A DNA stretch of 64,000 nucleotides from the NCBI RefSeq assembly GCF_001570485.1, contig NZ_BCTA01000016.1, forward strand, positions 1 through 64,000, given 5' to 3'. The stretch is from Mycolicibacterium novocastrense (GTDB lineage: Bacteria > Actinomycetota > Actinomycetes > Mycobacteriales > Mycobacteriaceae). The notes below the pieces were generated by a model. It searched no databases. It worked only from the letters and a program-made list of their open reading frames with translations, and was not told the DNA's origin. The translations under genes were made by a program, and so were the position numbers. Below, piece after piece: positions 18,438 to 28,992 of this stretch; the first letter of the stretch is position 1, and each line of letters opens with the position of its first letter.

Positions 18438-18453
18438 CTTGACGGGTGTCAAG
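18438..18453 (-). promoter_or_regulatory. palindromic operator of the first P450
   Basis: CTTGACGGGTGTCAAG is a perfect 6+4+6 inverted repeat located 18 bp upstream of the P450 start. On the minus strand a TAGACT minus-10-like hexamer lies just upstream of it, so a bound repressor would cover the transcription start. The same palindrome is found ahead of the second P450. Confidence 0.7.
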
Positions 18454-18521
18454 CGCAGTCTATGTGACCGACGCCACTTCGCGCCGCGAGGGTGGACGCC
18501 ATCACCGCGGTGGACCGGTTG

Positions 18522-19772
18522 TCAGCGCAGCGAGTATCTGATCGGCAGGTGCTTGAGCCCGCCGACGAAGATCGTCGCGATGAACTCCGGGTCGCCGGCC
18601 AACTCGATCGAATCGAGCCGTGGCACCAACTCGGTGAAGAAGCTGTTGATCTCCATCCGTGCCAGAGCGGCGCCGAGACAGAAGTGCACGCCGTAGCCGA
18701 ATGAGAGGTGCTTGTTCGGGTCTCGGCCGACATCGAAGCGGAACGGCTCGTCGAAGATGTCCTCGTCGCGGTTGGCCGAGACGTAGGACAGCAGCACCGA
18801 CTCGCCCGCCTTCATCGGCACACCGCGCACCTCGGTCTCGGCCGTGGCGGTGCGCATGAACTCCTTGACCGGGGTGGTCCAGCGGATCATCTCCTCCACC
18901 GCGGTGCCCATCAGCTCCGGCTCGGCCTTCAATCGAGCGAGCTGGTCCTGGTTCTCGATCAGCGCCAGCAGGCCGCCCGAGATCGCCGCGCTCGTGGTGT
19001 CGTGGCCCGCGCTGGCGACGATGACGTAGTAGGACAGGCAGTCGACGTCGTTGAGGTACTCCCCGTCGATTTTGGCGTTGGCGATCGCCGAGGCCAGATC
19101 GTCGGTGGGGTTGGCCCGGCGTTCGGCGGTCAGCGCGGTGAAGTAGCGGAAGAAGTCGGTGATGACCTCGTGCAGTTCCTGCGCGCTCTTTCCGCGGGTG
19201 AACTCGTCGTCGTCGCCGCCGAACATCTCCTGGGTGAGCTTGAGCATGCGGCCGAAGTCGGACTCGGGCAGGCCGAGCAGCGACAGGATCACATAGAGCG
19301 GGAAGTTCACCGCGACCTCTTGGACGAAGTCGCATTCGGGACCCTTTTCGACCATCTTGTCCACGTAGATCTTGGCCAGCTCGTCGACGCGGGCCTTCAG
19401 CGCGCGCATCGCCTTGGGCCGGAACCAGTCCGCGCCGATCTTGCGGATGTCGCGGTGCAGCGGGTCGTCCATGTGGATCAACGTCCGCAGTCCGCCACCG
19501 GCGGCGAGGTTGGCCTGCGACAGATCGTCGGTCGCGGCCGTCACGAGCATCGGGCGCGGTGCATTGATCCAGAGCTCGTTGTCGCGCTCGATCGCCATGA
19601 TGTCGGCGTGCTTGGCAACGGCCCAGAACGGCCGGTAGTCCGGCACGTCGACATAGGACACCGGGGCGTGCTTGCGCAGGTGGGTCAACGCGGCGTGCAG
19701 GCCCGCCTCGTCGGTGTAGGCCTTCGGGTCGGCCAGCACCTTGGCGGCGTCATCGATGATCGGCGTGCTCAT
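18522..19772 (-). CDS. cytochrome P450 (second of a tandem pair)
   Basis: A 416-residue P450 paralogous to the preceding gene, sharing long identical blocks such as AGHDTT, EEMIRWTTPVKEFMRTA and FGYGVHFCLGAALARME. All catalytic motifs are intact. The ATG at 19772 gives MSTPIIDDAAKVLADPKAY, aligning with the start of the first P450, and has GAGGG upstream. Each copy has its own promoter and operator, about 100 bp from its neighbour, so the two are probably co-regulated rather than cotranscribed. The substrate is unknown; the nearby ferredoxin reductase could be a redox partner, although no ferredoxin gene is visible here. Confidence 0.93.
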   Translation of the reverse strand: MSTPIIDDAAKVLADPKAYTDEAGLHAALTHLRKHAPVSYVDVPDYRPFWAVAKHADIMAIERDNELWINAPRPMLVTAATDDLSQANLAAGGGLRTLIHMDDPLHRDIRKIGADWFRPKAMRALKARVDELAKIYVDKMVEKGPECDFVQEVAVNFPLYVILSLLGLPESDFGRMLKLTQEMFGGDDDEFTRGKSAQELHEVITDFFRYFTALTAERRANPTDDLASAIANAKIDGEYLNDVDCLSYYVIVASAGHDTTSAAISGGLLALIENQDQLARLKAEPELMGTAVEEMIRWTTPVKEFMRTATAETEVRGVPMKAGESVLLSYVSANRDEDIFDEPFRFDVGRDPNKHLSFGYGVHFCLGAALARMEINSFFTELVPRLDSIELAGDPEFIATIFVGGLKHLPIRYSLR

Positions 19773-19794
19773 GTTTCCCTCGCTCGGGGTCATA

Positions 19795-19810
19795 CTTGAC
19801 AGCTGTCAAC
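19795..19810 (-). promoter_or_regulatory. palindromic operator of the second P450
   Basis: The 14-bp perfect palindrome TTGACAGCTGTCAA (19796-19809) has the same half-sites, TTGAC/GTCAA with 4-bp spacing, as the site ahead of the first P450. A TAGAGT minus-10-like hexamer precedes it on the minus strand. It also lies about 60 bp upstream of the divergent esterase gene, so it may act in both directions. Confidence 0.7.
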
Positions 19811-19870
19811 TATGCACTCTAAGCGATGGTCCGGGCCGGGGGATTCGGGCCGCCTCAGTACGCTCGCGAG

Positions 19871-21466
19871 GTGGCGAGTGGAAGGGGCGGCCCGACTGTC
19901 CGGCGCGGCGTTTGTCGCGCGGCGGCGGCGCTCGCGCTGCTGGCGGCCGCGCTGTCCGGTTGCGCCCAGGGCGGGACCGCCGCGGTGAATGTGCCAGCCG
20001 ACCCCGGGGTCGTGCGGACCGCCGCGGGCGCGGTCCGCGGTACCGTCGCCGACGACCATCGGTACTTTGCTGGAATCCCTTACGCCGCACCGCCTCTCGG
20101 TGCGCTGCGCTGGCAACCGCCAGCACCGGTCGCGGCGTGGCCGGGATTTCGCGACGCGACGCGCCCCGGTGCGCGCTGCATCCAGGACACCAGCTCCGAC
20201 GTCGACCGACGCCCGCCCAGCGAGGACTGCCTGACCCTCAACGTCTGGACCCCGCCGCCGTCGGACGAACCGCGGCCGGTGATGGTGTGGATCCACGGCG
20301 GGAGCTTCCTGAACGGCAGCGGCGACATCTACCCCGCGCGGCGGTTGGCCGGCCGCGGCGTCGTCGTCGTCACGATCAACTATCGCCTCGGGGCGCTGGG
20401 CTTTCTCGCCCACCCGGCGTTCGGTTCGGGCGGCGATGTCGGCAACTACGGCCTCGCCGACCAGCAGGCGGCGCTGCGGTGGGTTCGCGACAACATCGCC
20501 GGATTCGGCGGGGACCCGGACAGGGTCACGATCGCGGGTGAATCGGCAGGCGGAATGGCGGTGTGTGACCACCTCGTGGCACCGGGGTCCCGGGGACTGT
20601 TCAGCGCGGCGATCATCCAGAGTGCGCCATGTCAAGCGCAGTACGACCTGCCGGCCGCCCAGCAGGCCAGCACCGCGTACGCAGCCGATATCGGATGCGG
20701 GGATCCTCATCTCGCCGCGGACTGCCTACGGTCTGTGCCCGCCGATCGGTTGCAGGCCCCGCTGATGTACGCGCGGTTCGGGACCGAACGCCTGAGCGGC
20801 CCGGTGGCGGGAACCGAGGCGCTGCCCGAGAACTCGTTCACTGCCATCACCGGCGGTAAGGCTGCCCGGGTGCCCGTGTTGATCGGCACCACACAAGACG
20901 AACACACGCTGTTCGCGGCGCTGCAGGCGTTGCGCGGGCGGCCATTCGATGCCGGGAGCTACCCCGAACTGCTCGCCGAGGCGTTCGGGCCGCACGGGCC
21001 GGCCGTCGCGGCGCGGTATCCGCCCGAACGGTATGGCGGAAGCGTTGCGCTGGCGTATTCGGCGGCGGTGACGGCGGCCGAATACGCCTGCGTGGCCGAC
21101 CGGATGGCCGACGCCCTTGTCGACCAACCCGTCTATGCCTACGAGTTCGGCGACCGCGGCGCACCCGCGCCCGAACCGTTGCGCGAGGCGCCGTTCCCGG
21201 TCGGCGCGGCGCATTCCCTGGAGTTGCGCTACCTGTTCGACGTCGGCGGCGCGCCACCGCTGGATGCCGCCCAACAACGGTTGTCCGAGGAGATGGTCGA
21301 CTACTGGTCGCGGTTCGTCGCGACCGGATCACCAGGCCCCGGCTGGCCGGAGTTGACCAGCGGACCGGCGGGTGAGCGGATGTGGCTGGAACCGGAGGGC
21401 AACCGCGTCGTCACCGATTTCGAGCGCAAACACCAATGTGCGTTCTGGGCCGGACTGGGAAGCTGA
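19871..21466 (+). CDS. secreted lipoprotein carboxylesterase, type B
   Basis: A 531-residue carboxylesterase of the alpha/beta-hydrolase fold. A signal sequence ends in the lipobox LSGC (Cys31), so the mature enzyme should be lipid-anchored outside the membrane. The oxyanion-hole HGGSF (142-146), nucleophile Ser225 in GESAGG, and the family pattern around NYRLGALGFL are intact. The GTG at 19871 was chosen because a TACGCT hexamer lies 6 nt upstream, suggesting a leaderless transcript; upstream codons give a poor signal peptide. It resembles the mycobacterial LipT type but I do not assign that name. Confidence 0.85.
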   Translation: MASGRGGPTVRRGVCRAAAALALLAAALSGCAQGGTAAVNVPADPGVVRTAAGAVRGTVADDHRYFAGIPYAAPPLGALRWQPPAPVAAWPGFRDATRPGARCIQDTSSDVDRRPPSEDCLTLNVWTPPPSDEPRPVMVWIHGGSFLNGSGDIYPARRLAGRGVVVVTINYRLGALGFLAHPAFGSGGDVGNYGLADQQAALRWVRDNIAGFGGDPDRVTIAGESAGGMAVCDHLVAPGSRGLFSAAIIQSAPCQAQYDLPAAQQASTAYAADIGCGDPHLAADCLRSVPADRLQAPLMYARFGTERLSGPVAGTEALPENSFTAITGGKAARVPVLIGTTQDEHTLFAALQALRGRPFDAGSYPELLAEAFGPHGPAVAARYPPERYGGSVALAYSAAVTAAEYACVADRMADALVDQPVYAYEFGDRGAPAPEPLREAPFPVGAAHSLELRYLFDVGGAPPLDAAQQRLSEEMVDYWSRFVATGSPGPGWPELTSGPAGERMWLEPEGNRVVTDFERKHQCAFWAGLGS

Positions 21467-21859
21467 GGTACGCCTCGAGCGCGGGCTGAACCGAGCCCGG
21501 CGGCACCGCTTTCGTCACGGGTAGGGTGGGCCCGCAGGCTCAGCGCCGGGCAACCGGGTATCCCGTGGCCAGGGATTTGGAGCGTGCCGTTTTCTAGGGC
21601 ATACTGTTCGGGTTGCCTTGAGCCGGGACGGTGCCTGTTCGGACCGCGTGGCCAGGGCATACGACCGGCGCCCAACCGGGCGCATCCGGTGCCAATCTCG
21701 ATCGCGAAGATTTTCGGAGCGGACGAGCGTGTGCGGGCGACACACCCGACCGCGGGTACCGGTGGACCACAGACAGAAGAACAGCGGCGGCATAGCAGCG
21801 TGACTGCGCCGGTGAGAGCGGCCCATTTCCGGGCCCAGTATGAGTGAGGTAGGAGAAGC
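21467..21859 (+). other. S10 operon leader region without a recognised gene
   Basis: This 393-bp gap between the esterase and rpsJ contains the predicted S10 promoter and then about 250 nt of untranslated leader. Open frames here on both strands lack family likeness and consistent starts. A long leader is typical for autoregulated ribosomal protein operons, but I cannot identify a defined regulatory RNA fold by eye. Confidence 0.5.
21577..21605 (+). promoter_or_regulatory. predicted S10 operon promoter
   Basis: TTGGAG (21577-21582), a 17-nt spacer and CATACT (21600-21605) match the housekeeping sigma consensus layout. It lies about 255 bp before rpsJ, with no other equally good candidate in the gap. 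Confidence 0.5.
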
Positions 21860-22165
21860 GTGGCGGGACAGAAGATCCGCATCAGGCTCAAGGCCTACGA
21901 CCACGAGGCGATCGACGCCTCGGCGCGCAAGATCGTGGAAACGGTCACCAGAACCGGCGCCAGCGTGGTTGGTCCTGTGCCGCTGCCGACCGAGAAGAAC
22001 GTGTACTGCGTCATCCGGTCCCCGCACAAGTACAAGGACTCGCGGGAGCACTTCGAGATGCGCACCCACAAGCGGCTGATCGACATCCTCGACCCGACGC
22101 CCAAGACCGTTGACGCCTTGATGCGCATCGATCTGCCGGCCAGCGTCGACGTCAACATCCAGTAG
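21860..22165 (+). CDS. rpsJ: 30S ribosomal protein S10
   Basis: A 101-residue S10 (NusE), part of the 30S head and of the NusB-NusE antitermination complex. The N-terminus [16 protein letters not shown] and the [22 protein letters not shown] loop (here [20 protein letters not shown]) are diagnostic. It starts with GTG, with the AGGAGAAGC stretch upstream, and opens the S10 operon. Confidence 0.98.
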
Positions 22166-22176
22166 GAGACCCGGAC

Positions 22177-22830
22177 ATGGCTAGAAGAGGCATTCTGGGC
22201 ACCAAGCTGGGCATGACGCAGGTGTTCGACGAGAACAACCGGGTCGTGCCGGTGACGGTCGTCAAGGCCGGGCCCAATGTTGTGACGCGCATCCGCACGC
22301 CGGAGCGCGACGGCTACAGCGCGGTGCAGTTGGCCTACGGTGAGATCAGCCCGCGCAAGGTCAATAAGCCTGTCACGGGCCAGTATTCGGCCGCCGGGGT
22401 CAACCCGCGCCGGCATCTGGCCGAGCTGCGGCTCGATGACGAGTCCGCCGCCGCCGAATACGAGGTCGGCCAGGAGCTGACCGCCGAGATCTTCGCCGAC
22501 GGCACCTACGTCGACGTGACCGGCACCAGCAAGGGCAAGGGTTTCGCCGGCACGATGAAGCGGCACGGTTTCCGCGGCCAGGGCGCCAGCCACGGCGCAC
22601 AGGCGGTGCACCGCCGCCCCGGTTCCATCGGTGGCTGCGCCACGCCCGGCCGGGTGTTCAAGGGCACGCGCATGTCGGGCCGGATGGGCAACGACCGCGT
22701 GACGACGCTGAACCTGTTGGTGCACAAGGTCGATGCCGAGAACGGTGTGCTGTTGATCAAGGGCGCAATCCCCGGCCGTAACGGCGGGCTCGTGATGGTC
22801 CGCAGCGCGATCAAGAGGAGCGAGAAGTAA
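22177..22830 (+). CDS. rplC: 50S ribosomal protein L3
   Basis: A 217-residue L3, which nucleates 50S assembly near the peptidyl transferase centre. The N-terminus [15 protein letters not shown] and the conserved [14 protein letters not shown] loop with the glutamine that is methylated in some bacteria are visible. The stop overlaps the rplD start by one base (TAATG). Confidence 0.98.
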   Translation: MARRGILGTKLGMTQVFDENNRVVPVTVVKAGPNVVTRIRTPERDGYSAVQLAYGEISPRKVNKPVTGQYSAAGVNPRRHLAELRLDDESAAAEYEVGQELTAEIFADGTYVDVTGTSKGKGFAGTMKRHGFRGQGASHGAQAVHRRPGSIGGCATPGRVFKGTRMSGRMGNDRVTTLNLLVHKVDAENGVLLIKGAIPGRNGGLVMVRSAIKRSEK

Positions 22831-23498
22831 TGGCTCTCAAAGTAGATGTCCACACGCCTGCGGGGACGAAAGACGGCTCCGTCGAGCTGCCCGCCGAGCT
22901 GTTCGACGTCGAGGTGAACATCGCGTTGATGCACCAGGTGGTCACCGCGCAGCTGGCCGCGGCGCGGCAGGGCACGCATTCCACCAAGACACGCGGTGAA
23001 GTCCGCGGCGGCGGTAAGAAGCCCTACCGGCAGAAGGGCACCGGCCGTGCGCGCCAGGGCTCGATCCGGGCGCCGCAGTTCACCGGCGGTGGCACCGTGC
23101 ACGGCCCCAAGCCGCGCGACTACAGCGAGCGGACGCCGAAGAAGATGATCCGGGCCGCTCTGCGCGGTGCGCTGTCGGACCGGGCCCGCAATGACCGGAT
23201 CCACGCGGTCACCGAACTCGTCGAGGGCCAGGCGCCGTCGACCAAGAGCGCCAAGGCGTTCCTGACCACGCTGGTCGGCGACCGCAAGCTCGAGAAGAAC
23301 AAGGTGCTCGTGGTGATCGGGCGCGCCGACGAGGTCAGCGCCAAGAGCGTGCGCAATCTCCCGGGCGTGCACGTGCTTTCGCCCGACCAGCTCAACACCT
23401 ACGACGTGCTGAATGCTGACGACGTGATCTTCAGCGTCGAGGCGCTCAACGCCTACATCAGCGCCAACCAGACTGCGAAAGAGGAGGTGTCGGCCTGA
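22830..23498 (+). CDS. rplD: 50S ribosomal protein L4
   Basis: A 222-residue L4. It contributes the exit-tunnel loop ([19 protein letters not shown], about 61-79) where macrolide-resistance changes map in other species; the loop is ordinary here. In several bacteria L4 represses its own operon. The stop overlaps the rplW start by one base (TGATG). Confidence 0.98.
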   Translation: MALKVDVHTPAGTKDGSVELPAELFDVEVNIALMHQVVTAQLAAARQGTHSTKTRGEVRGGGKKPYRQKGTGRARQGSIRAPQFTGGGTVHGPKPRDYSERTPKKMIRAALRGALSDRARNDRIHAVTELVEGQAPSTKSAKAFLTTLVGDRKLEKNKVLVVIGRADEVSAKSVRNLPGVHVLSPDQLNTYDVLNADDVIFSVEALNAYISANQTAKEEVSA

Positions 23499-23800
23499 TG
23501 GCGACCGTCACTGACCCCCGCGACATCATCCTGTCGCCGGTCATCTCCGAGAAGTCGTACGGGCTGATCGAGGACAACGTCTACACGTTCATCGTGCATC
23601 CCGACTCGAACAAGACACAGATCAAGATCGCCATCGAGAAGATCTTCGGTGTCAAGGTCGACTCGGTGAACACCGCCAACCGGCAGGGCAAGCGCAAACG
23701 CACCCGCACCGGTTACGGGAAGCGCAAGAGCACCAAGCGCGCCATCGTGACGCTGGCCGCGGGTAGCAAGCCCATCGACCTGTTCGGAGCACCGGCTTGA
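23498..23800 (+). CDS. rplW: 50S ribosomal protein L23
   Basis: A 100-residue L23, which lies at the tunnel exit and docks trigger factor and the signal recognition particle. The family motifs [17 protein letters not shown] and [16 protein letters not shown] are clear. A 38-bp gap separates it from rplB. Confidence 0.97.
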   Translation: MATVTDPRDIILSPVISEKSYGLIEDNVYTFIVHPDSNKTQIKIAIEKIFGVKVDSVNTANRQGKRKRTRTGYGKRKSTKRAIVTLAAGSKPIDLFGAPA

Positions 23801-23838
23801 TTTCGTCAGGCCGGCGACGGAGGAAGACCTAGAGAATC

Positions 23839-24675
23839 ATGGCAATTCGCAAGTACAAGCCGACGACCCCCGGTCGCCGCGGTGCCAGCGTCTCCGACTT
23901 CGCTGAGATCACCCGCGACCACCCGGAGAAGTCGCTGGTTCGACCGCTGCACGGCAAGGGTGGCCGAAACGCGCACGGCCGCATCACCACCCGGCACAAG
24001 GGCGGTGGGCACAAGCGCGCCTACCGGGTGATCGACTTCCGTCGCCACGACAAGGACGGCGTCAACGCCAAGGTCGCGCACATCGAGTACGACCCGAACC
24101 GCACGGCGAACATCGCACTGCTGCACTACTTCGACGGGGAGAAGCGCTACATCATCGCCCCCGAAGGGGTGAAGCAGGGCACCATCATCGAGTCGGGTCC
24201 CAACGCCGACATCAAACCGGGCAACAACCTGCCGCTGCGCAACATCCCCGCGGGCACCCTGGTGCACGCGGTGGAACTGCGGCCTGGTGGCGGTGCCAAG
24301 CTGGCGCGCTCGGCCGGCTCCAGCATCCAGTTGCTGGGCAAGGAAGGCACCTACGCGTCGTTGCGTATGCCCTCGGGTGAGATCCGCCGCGTCGACGTGC
24401 GCTGCCGCGCCACCGTCGGCGAGGTCGGCAACGCCGAGCAGGCGAACATCAACTGGGGCAAGGCCGGCCGCATGCGGTGGAAGGGCAAGCGCCCCACCGT
24501 CCGCGGTGTCGTGATGAACCCGGTCGACCACCCGCACGGCGGTGGTGAGGGTAAGACCTCCGGTGGTCGCCACCCGGTGAGCCCGTGGGGCAAGCCGGAA
24601 GGCCGCACCCGCAAGCCGAACAAAGCGAGCAACAAGCTCATCGTCCGTCGCCGGCGCACCGGCAAGAAGCGCTGA
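23839..24675 (+). CDS. rplB: 50S ribosomal protein L2
   Basis: A 278-residue L2, needed for subunit joining and peptidyl transfer. The C-terminal signature [26 protein letters not shown], with the conserved His, is intact. Length equals the bacterial norm. Confidence 0.98.
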   Translation: MAIRKYKPTTPGRRGASVSDFAEITRDHPEKSLVRPLHGKGGRNAHGRITTRHKGGGHKRAYRVIDFRRHDKDGVNAKVAHIEYDPNRTANIALLHYFDGEKRYIIAPEGVKQGTIIESGPNADIKPGNNLPLRNIPAGTLVHAVELRPGGGAKLARSAGSSIQLLGKEGTYASLRMPSGEIRRVDVRCRATVGEVGNAEQANINWGKAGRMRWKGKRPTVRGVVMNPVDHPHGGGEGKTSGGRHPVSPWGKPEGRTRKPNKASNKLIVRRRRTGKKR

Positions 24676-24696
24676 GACTAGGCAGGTACAAGGAAT

Positions 24697-24977
24697 ATGC
24701 CACGCAGCCTGAAGAAGGGTCCGTTCGTCGACGACCATCTGTTGAAGAAGGTCGACGCGCAGAACGAGAAGAACACCAAGCAGGTCATCAAGACCTGGTC
24801 GCGTCGGTCGACCATCATCCCTGACTTCATCGGGCACACCTTCGCGGTGCATGACGGCCGCAAGCATGTCCCGGTGTTCGTCACCGAGGCGATGGTCGGG
24901 CACAAGCTCGGCGAGTTCGCCCCCACCCGCACCTTCAAGGGTCACATCAAGGATGACCGGAAGGCGAAGAGGCGCTA

Positions 24978-24978
<1 letters not shown>
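24697..24978 (+). CDS. rpsS: 30S ribosomal protein S19
   Basis: A 93-residue S19 of the 30S head. The signature [37 protein letters not shown] is complete. The stop overlaps the rplV start by one base (TAATG). Confidence 0.98.
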
Positions 24979-26413
<1,435 letters not shown>

Positions 26414-26416
26414 ATC

Positions 26417-26833
26417 ATGTTGATTCCCCGTAAGGTCAAGCACCGTAAGCAACACCACCCGAGGCAACGCGGCATCGCCAGCGGCGGCACGACGGTCAGC
26501 TTCGGCGACTACGGCATCCAGGCGCTCGAGCACGCCTACATCACCAACCGGCAGATCGAGTCCGCGCGTATCGCGATCAACCGGCACATCAAACGTGGCG
26601 GCAAGGTGTGGATCAACATCTTCCCGGACCGCCCGCTGACCAAGAAACCGGCCGAAACCCGCATGGGTTCGGGTAAGGGTTCACCCGAGTGGTGGGTGGC
26701 CAACGTCAAACCGGGCCGCGTGCTGTTCGAGTTGAGCTACCCCGATGAGGCGACCGCCCGGGCGGCGCTGACCCGTGCGATCCACAAGCTGCCGATCAAG
26801 GCACGCATCGTTACCCGAGAGGAGCACTTCTGA
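26417..26833 (+). CDS. rplP: 50S ribosomal protein L16
   Basis: A 138-residue L16 that organises the A-site region of the 50S subunit. The motifs [28 protein letters not shown] and the C-terminal LPIKARIV are intact. The stop overlaps the rpmC start by one base (TGATG). Confidence 0.98.
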   Translation: MLIPRKVKHRKQHHPRQRGIASGGTTVSFGDYGIQALEHAYITNRQIESARIAINRHIKRGGKVWINIFPDRPLTKKPAETRMGSGKGSPEWWVANVKPGRVLFELSYPDEATARAALTRAIHKLPIKARIVTREEHF

Positions 26834-27066
26834 TGGCAGTGGGAGTGACGCCGGGCGAGCTGCGCGAGCTGACCGACGACGAACTGAAGGAACGGCTGCG
26901 CGAGTCCAAGGAAGAGTTGTTCAACCTGCGCTTCCAGATGGCGACCGGCCAGTTGTCGAACAACCGCCGGCTTCGCACGGTGCGTCAGGAAATCGCGCGC
27001 GTGTACACCGTGCTGCGTGAACGTGAGTTGGGTCTGGCCTCCGGACCCGTGGGTGAGGATTCGTAA
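26833..27066 (+). CDS. rpmC: 50S ribosomal protein L29
   Basis: A 77-residue L29, a helical protein near the tunnel exit next to L23. The [26 protein letters not shown] helix and the [21 protein letters not shown] helix identify it. Confidence 0.97.
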   Translation: MAVGVTPGELRELTDDELKERLRESKEELFNLRFQMATGQLSNNRRLRTVRQEIARVYTVLRERELGLASGPVGEDS

Positions 27067-27068
27067 AA

Positions 27069-27371
27069 ATGGCTGAGAACACTGCAAAAGGGCCCAAGTA
27101 CACCCCGCGCAAGGACGAGGAGCGTGGCCGCCGCAAGACGGCCATCGGCTACGTGGTGTCGGACAAGATGCAGAAGACCATCGTGGTCGAGTTGGAAGAT
27201 CGTAAGAGCCACCCGCTGTACGGCAAGATCATCCGCACCACCAAGAAGGTCAAGGCACACGACGAGGACGACATCGCAGGCATCGGCGACCGGGTGTCGC
27301 TGATGGAGACGCGTCCGCTGTCGGCGACCAAGCGCTGGCGGCTGGTCGAGATTCTCGAGAAGGCCAAATAG
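27069..27371 (+). CDS. rpsQ: 30S ribosomal protein S17
   Basis: A 100-residue S17 that binds 16S rRNA early in assembly. A 25-residue N-terminal extension precedes the OB-fold core ([17 protein letters not shown]...[19 protein letters not shown]...[24 protein letters not shown]). It is the last gene of this operon, with a terminator 13 bp downstream. Confidence 0.97.
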   Translation: MAENTAKGPKYTPRKDEERGRRKTAIGYVVSDKMQKTIVVELEDRKSHPLYGKIIRTTKKVKAHDEDDIAGIGDRVSLMETRPLSATKRWRLVEILEKAK

Positions 27372-27386
27372 GCCGGACCGCAAGGA

Positions 27387-27425
27387 AAGCCCCCGAACAC
27401 GAATGTGTCGGGGGTTTCTTGTTTT
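27387..27425 (+). terminator. rho-independent terminator of the S10 operon
   Basis: A CCCCCGA(A)CAC / GTGTCGGGGG stem with a GAAT loop is followed by TTTCTTGTTTTT. It lies between rpsQ and the convergent sugar transferase gene. Confidence 0.88.
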
Positions 27426-27431
27426 TCGTGC

Positions 27432-28964
27432 TCAGTCTTCTGCCGGCCGCAGGACCGCCAGCACGGTGAGGATCAGGATTTTGAAATCCAAGAGCAGGGA
27501 CCAGTTGTCGATGTAGTAGTTGTCCCATTCGGCACGGTCTGCGATCGACGTCTGTCCCCGGAATCCGTGCACCTGGGCCCAGCCCGTCATGCCTGCCTTC
27601 ACCCGGTGCCGCTGGCCGTAGCGGCGCACGTGCATCTCGAACAGTTCGACGAACTCCGGCCGCTCGGGGCGCGGCCCCACCAGGCTCATCTCACCGCGCA
27701 GCACGTTGATCAGTTGAGGCAGTTCGTCCAGCGATGCCTTGCGCATGATGCGCCCGATCCGGGTACGGCGATCCTCGCCCTCGACCCCGCCCGGCGCCGT
27801 GCCCTCCTCGGGTTCAAAACTCGCACCGGCCTTGTCGGGGAGACGCATGGTGCGGAACTTCAGGCACCCGAAGACCTTTCCGTCGCGTCCGATCCGCTCC
27901 TGAGCGAAGAAGATCGGGCCCGGTGAGCTGAACTTCACCGCCATCGCGAGCACAGCCAGCAACGGCGAGATGAGCACGAGTCCGACCAGCGCGGCGACGC
28001 GGTCACCACCATGCTTGACGGCGAATTGCCAGCCTTTCGGATTGACGTGGGTCAGCACCATGAGCGGGACGCCACCCATGTGCTCGATTCGGGTGCCGCT
28101 ACCGACCGAGTCCATCAAGCGTGGCACCACCCGCACACGCAGCCCGAGTTCCTGGGCCAATTGCGCGGTGCGCGCAAGCTGTTCGTCGGGCAACGGCGAG
28201 GGAGCGATGATGAGCTCCTCGGCTCGCGTGGCGCGCGCGGCGCTCTCGAGATCGCTTGTACTGCCCAGGTACGGGACGTCGAACATCTCCGCGTCTTTGG
28301 GTCGCGTGTCGTCCAACAAGCCGACCGGGCACATGCCGTAGTCCCGGATCTGACGCATGCGGGAAATGAGCTGATGGGCGACCGGGCCGGAGCCGACGAC
28401 CAAGGCCGGCCTGCCGACTTCGAACCTCCTTCGCAGCCAGCGGTTCACCAACGACCGGGCCAGGCGTACCACGGGAATGAGAATGGCGGCGAACACCCAG
28501 ATCTTCAGGACGAGCTCGCTCGGGCGAACGTAGGGTGTGAGGACCTCTCCGACCGGGAGACGAGGCACCAGGATCACCATCAGGGTCAACGTCGCCAGGG
28601 CGGCCACCGCGATCGACGTTGCCACGGGCTCGAACTGGTCCAGGAACCCCTCATTCAGCTTCTGTCGATACATCGACCGGGTGGCCATCACCAACAGCAG
28701 CATCGGGACGAACAGCCACGAGAACAGGGCGATGTTGCGTTCGTGCTCCATCTCGCCGGGAATCCACCACTGGGCCAGTGCCACCGCGGCTGCGGCCAGG
28801 ACGGCGTCGATCGCCACGGTGATCGCCGAATACCACGGATCGACGCGGAGAACCTCGACCCAGCGCGGTGCCGGATTGGGAGATGGAGCCGGCACGACCT
28901 GCAACCGCGGCACCGTCGGACGGCTACTAGGCTCGTGCTCCGAGGCATCCGCGGTAAGCTGCAT
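27432..28964 (-). CDS. polyprenyl-phosphate sugar-1-phosphate transferase (WbaP/EPS type)
   Basis: A 510-residue initiating glycosylphosphotransferase predicted to transfer a sugar-1-phosphate to polyprenyl phosphate for an extracellular or cell-envelope glycan. There are four N-terminal membrane helices (about 45-165), a nucleotide-binding-like domain (ALVVGSGPVAHQL), and a C-terminal bacterial sugar transferase domain. That domain includes RIGRDGKVFGCLKFRTM, SLDELPQLINVLRGEMSLVGPRP and the AGMTGWAQVHGFRG end. It is an isolated gene inside the ribosomal region; no other polysaccharide gene is adjacent, so its glycan is unknown. Confidence 0.9.
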   Translation of the reverse strand: MQLTADASEHEPSSRPTVPRLQVVPAPSPNPAPRWVEVLRVDPWYSAITVAIDAVLAAAAVALAQWWIPGEMEHERNIALFSWLFVPMLLLVMATRSMYRQKLNEGFLDQFEPVATSIAVAALATLTLMVILVPRLPVGEVLTPYVRPSELVLKIWVFAAILIPVVRLARSLVNRWLRRRFEVGRPALVVGSGPVAHQLISRMRQIRDYGMCPVGLLDDTRPKDAEMFDVPYLGSTSDLESAARATRAEELIIAPSPLPDEQLARTAQLAQELGLRVRVVPRLMDSVGSGTRIEHMGGVPLMVLTHVNPKGWQFAVKHGGDRVAALVGLVLISPLLAVLAMAVKFSSPGPIFFAQERIGRDGKVFGCLKFRTMRLPDKAGASFEPEEGTAPGGVEGEDRRTRIGRIMRKASLDELPQLINVLRGEMSLVGPRPERPEFVELFEMHVRRYGQRHRVKAGMTGWAQVHGFRGQTSIADRAEWDNYYIDNWSLLLDFKILILTVLAVLRPAED

Positions 28965-28992
28965 TTATCACTCTCTCGGACAAAACTGGCAA

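Noticed and set aside
18522..19772. Possible recent gene conversion between the two P450 genes
   Set aside because: They share long identical blocks but also many scattered differences; by eye this is ordinary paralogy, and proof would need an alignment.
21515..22069. 184-aa and similar frames in the S10 leader
   Set aside because: They run antisense through rpsJ or lack starts and family likeness; the region is better read as promoter plus untranslated leader.
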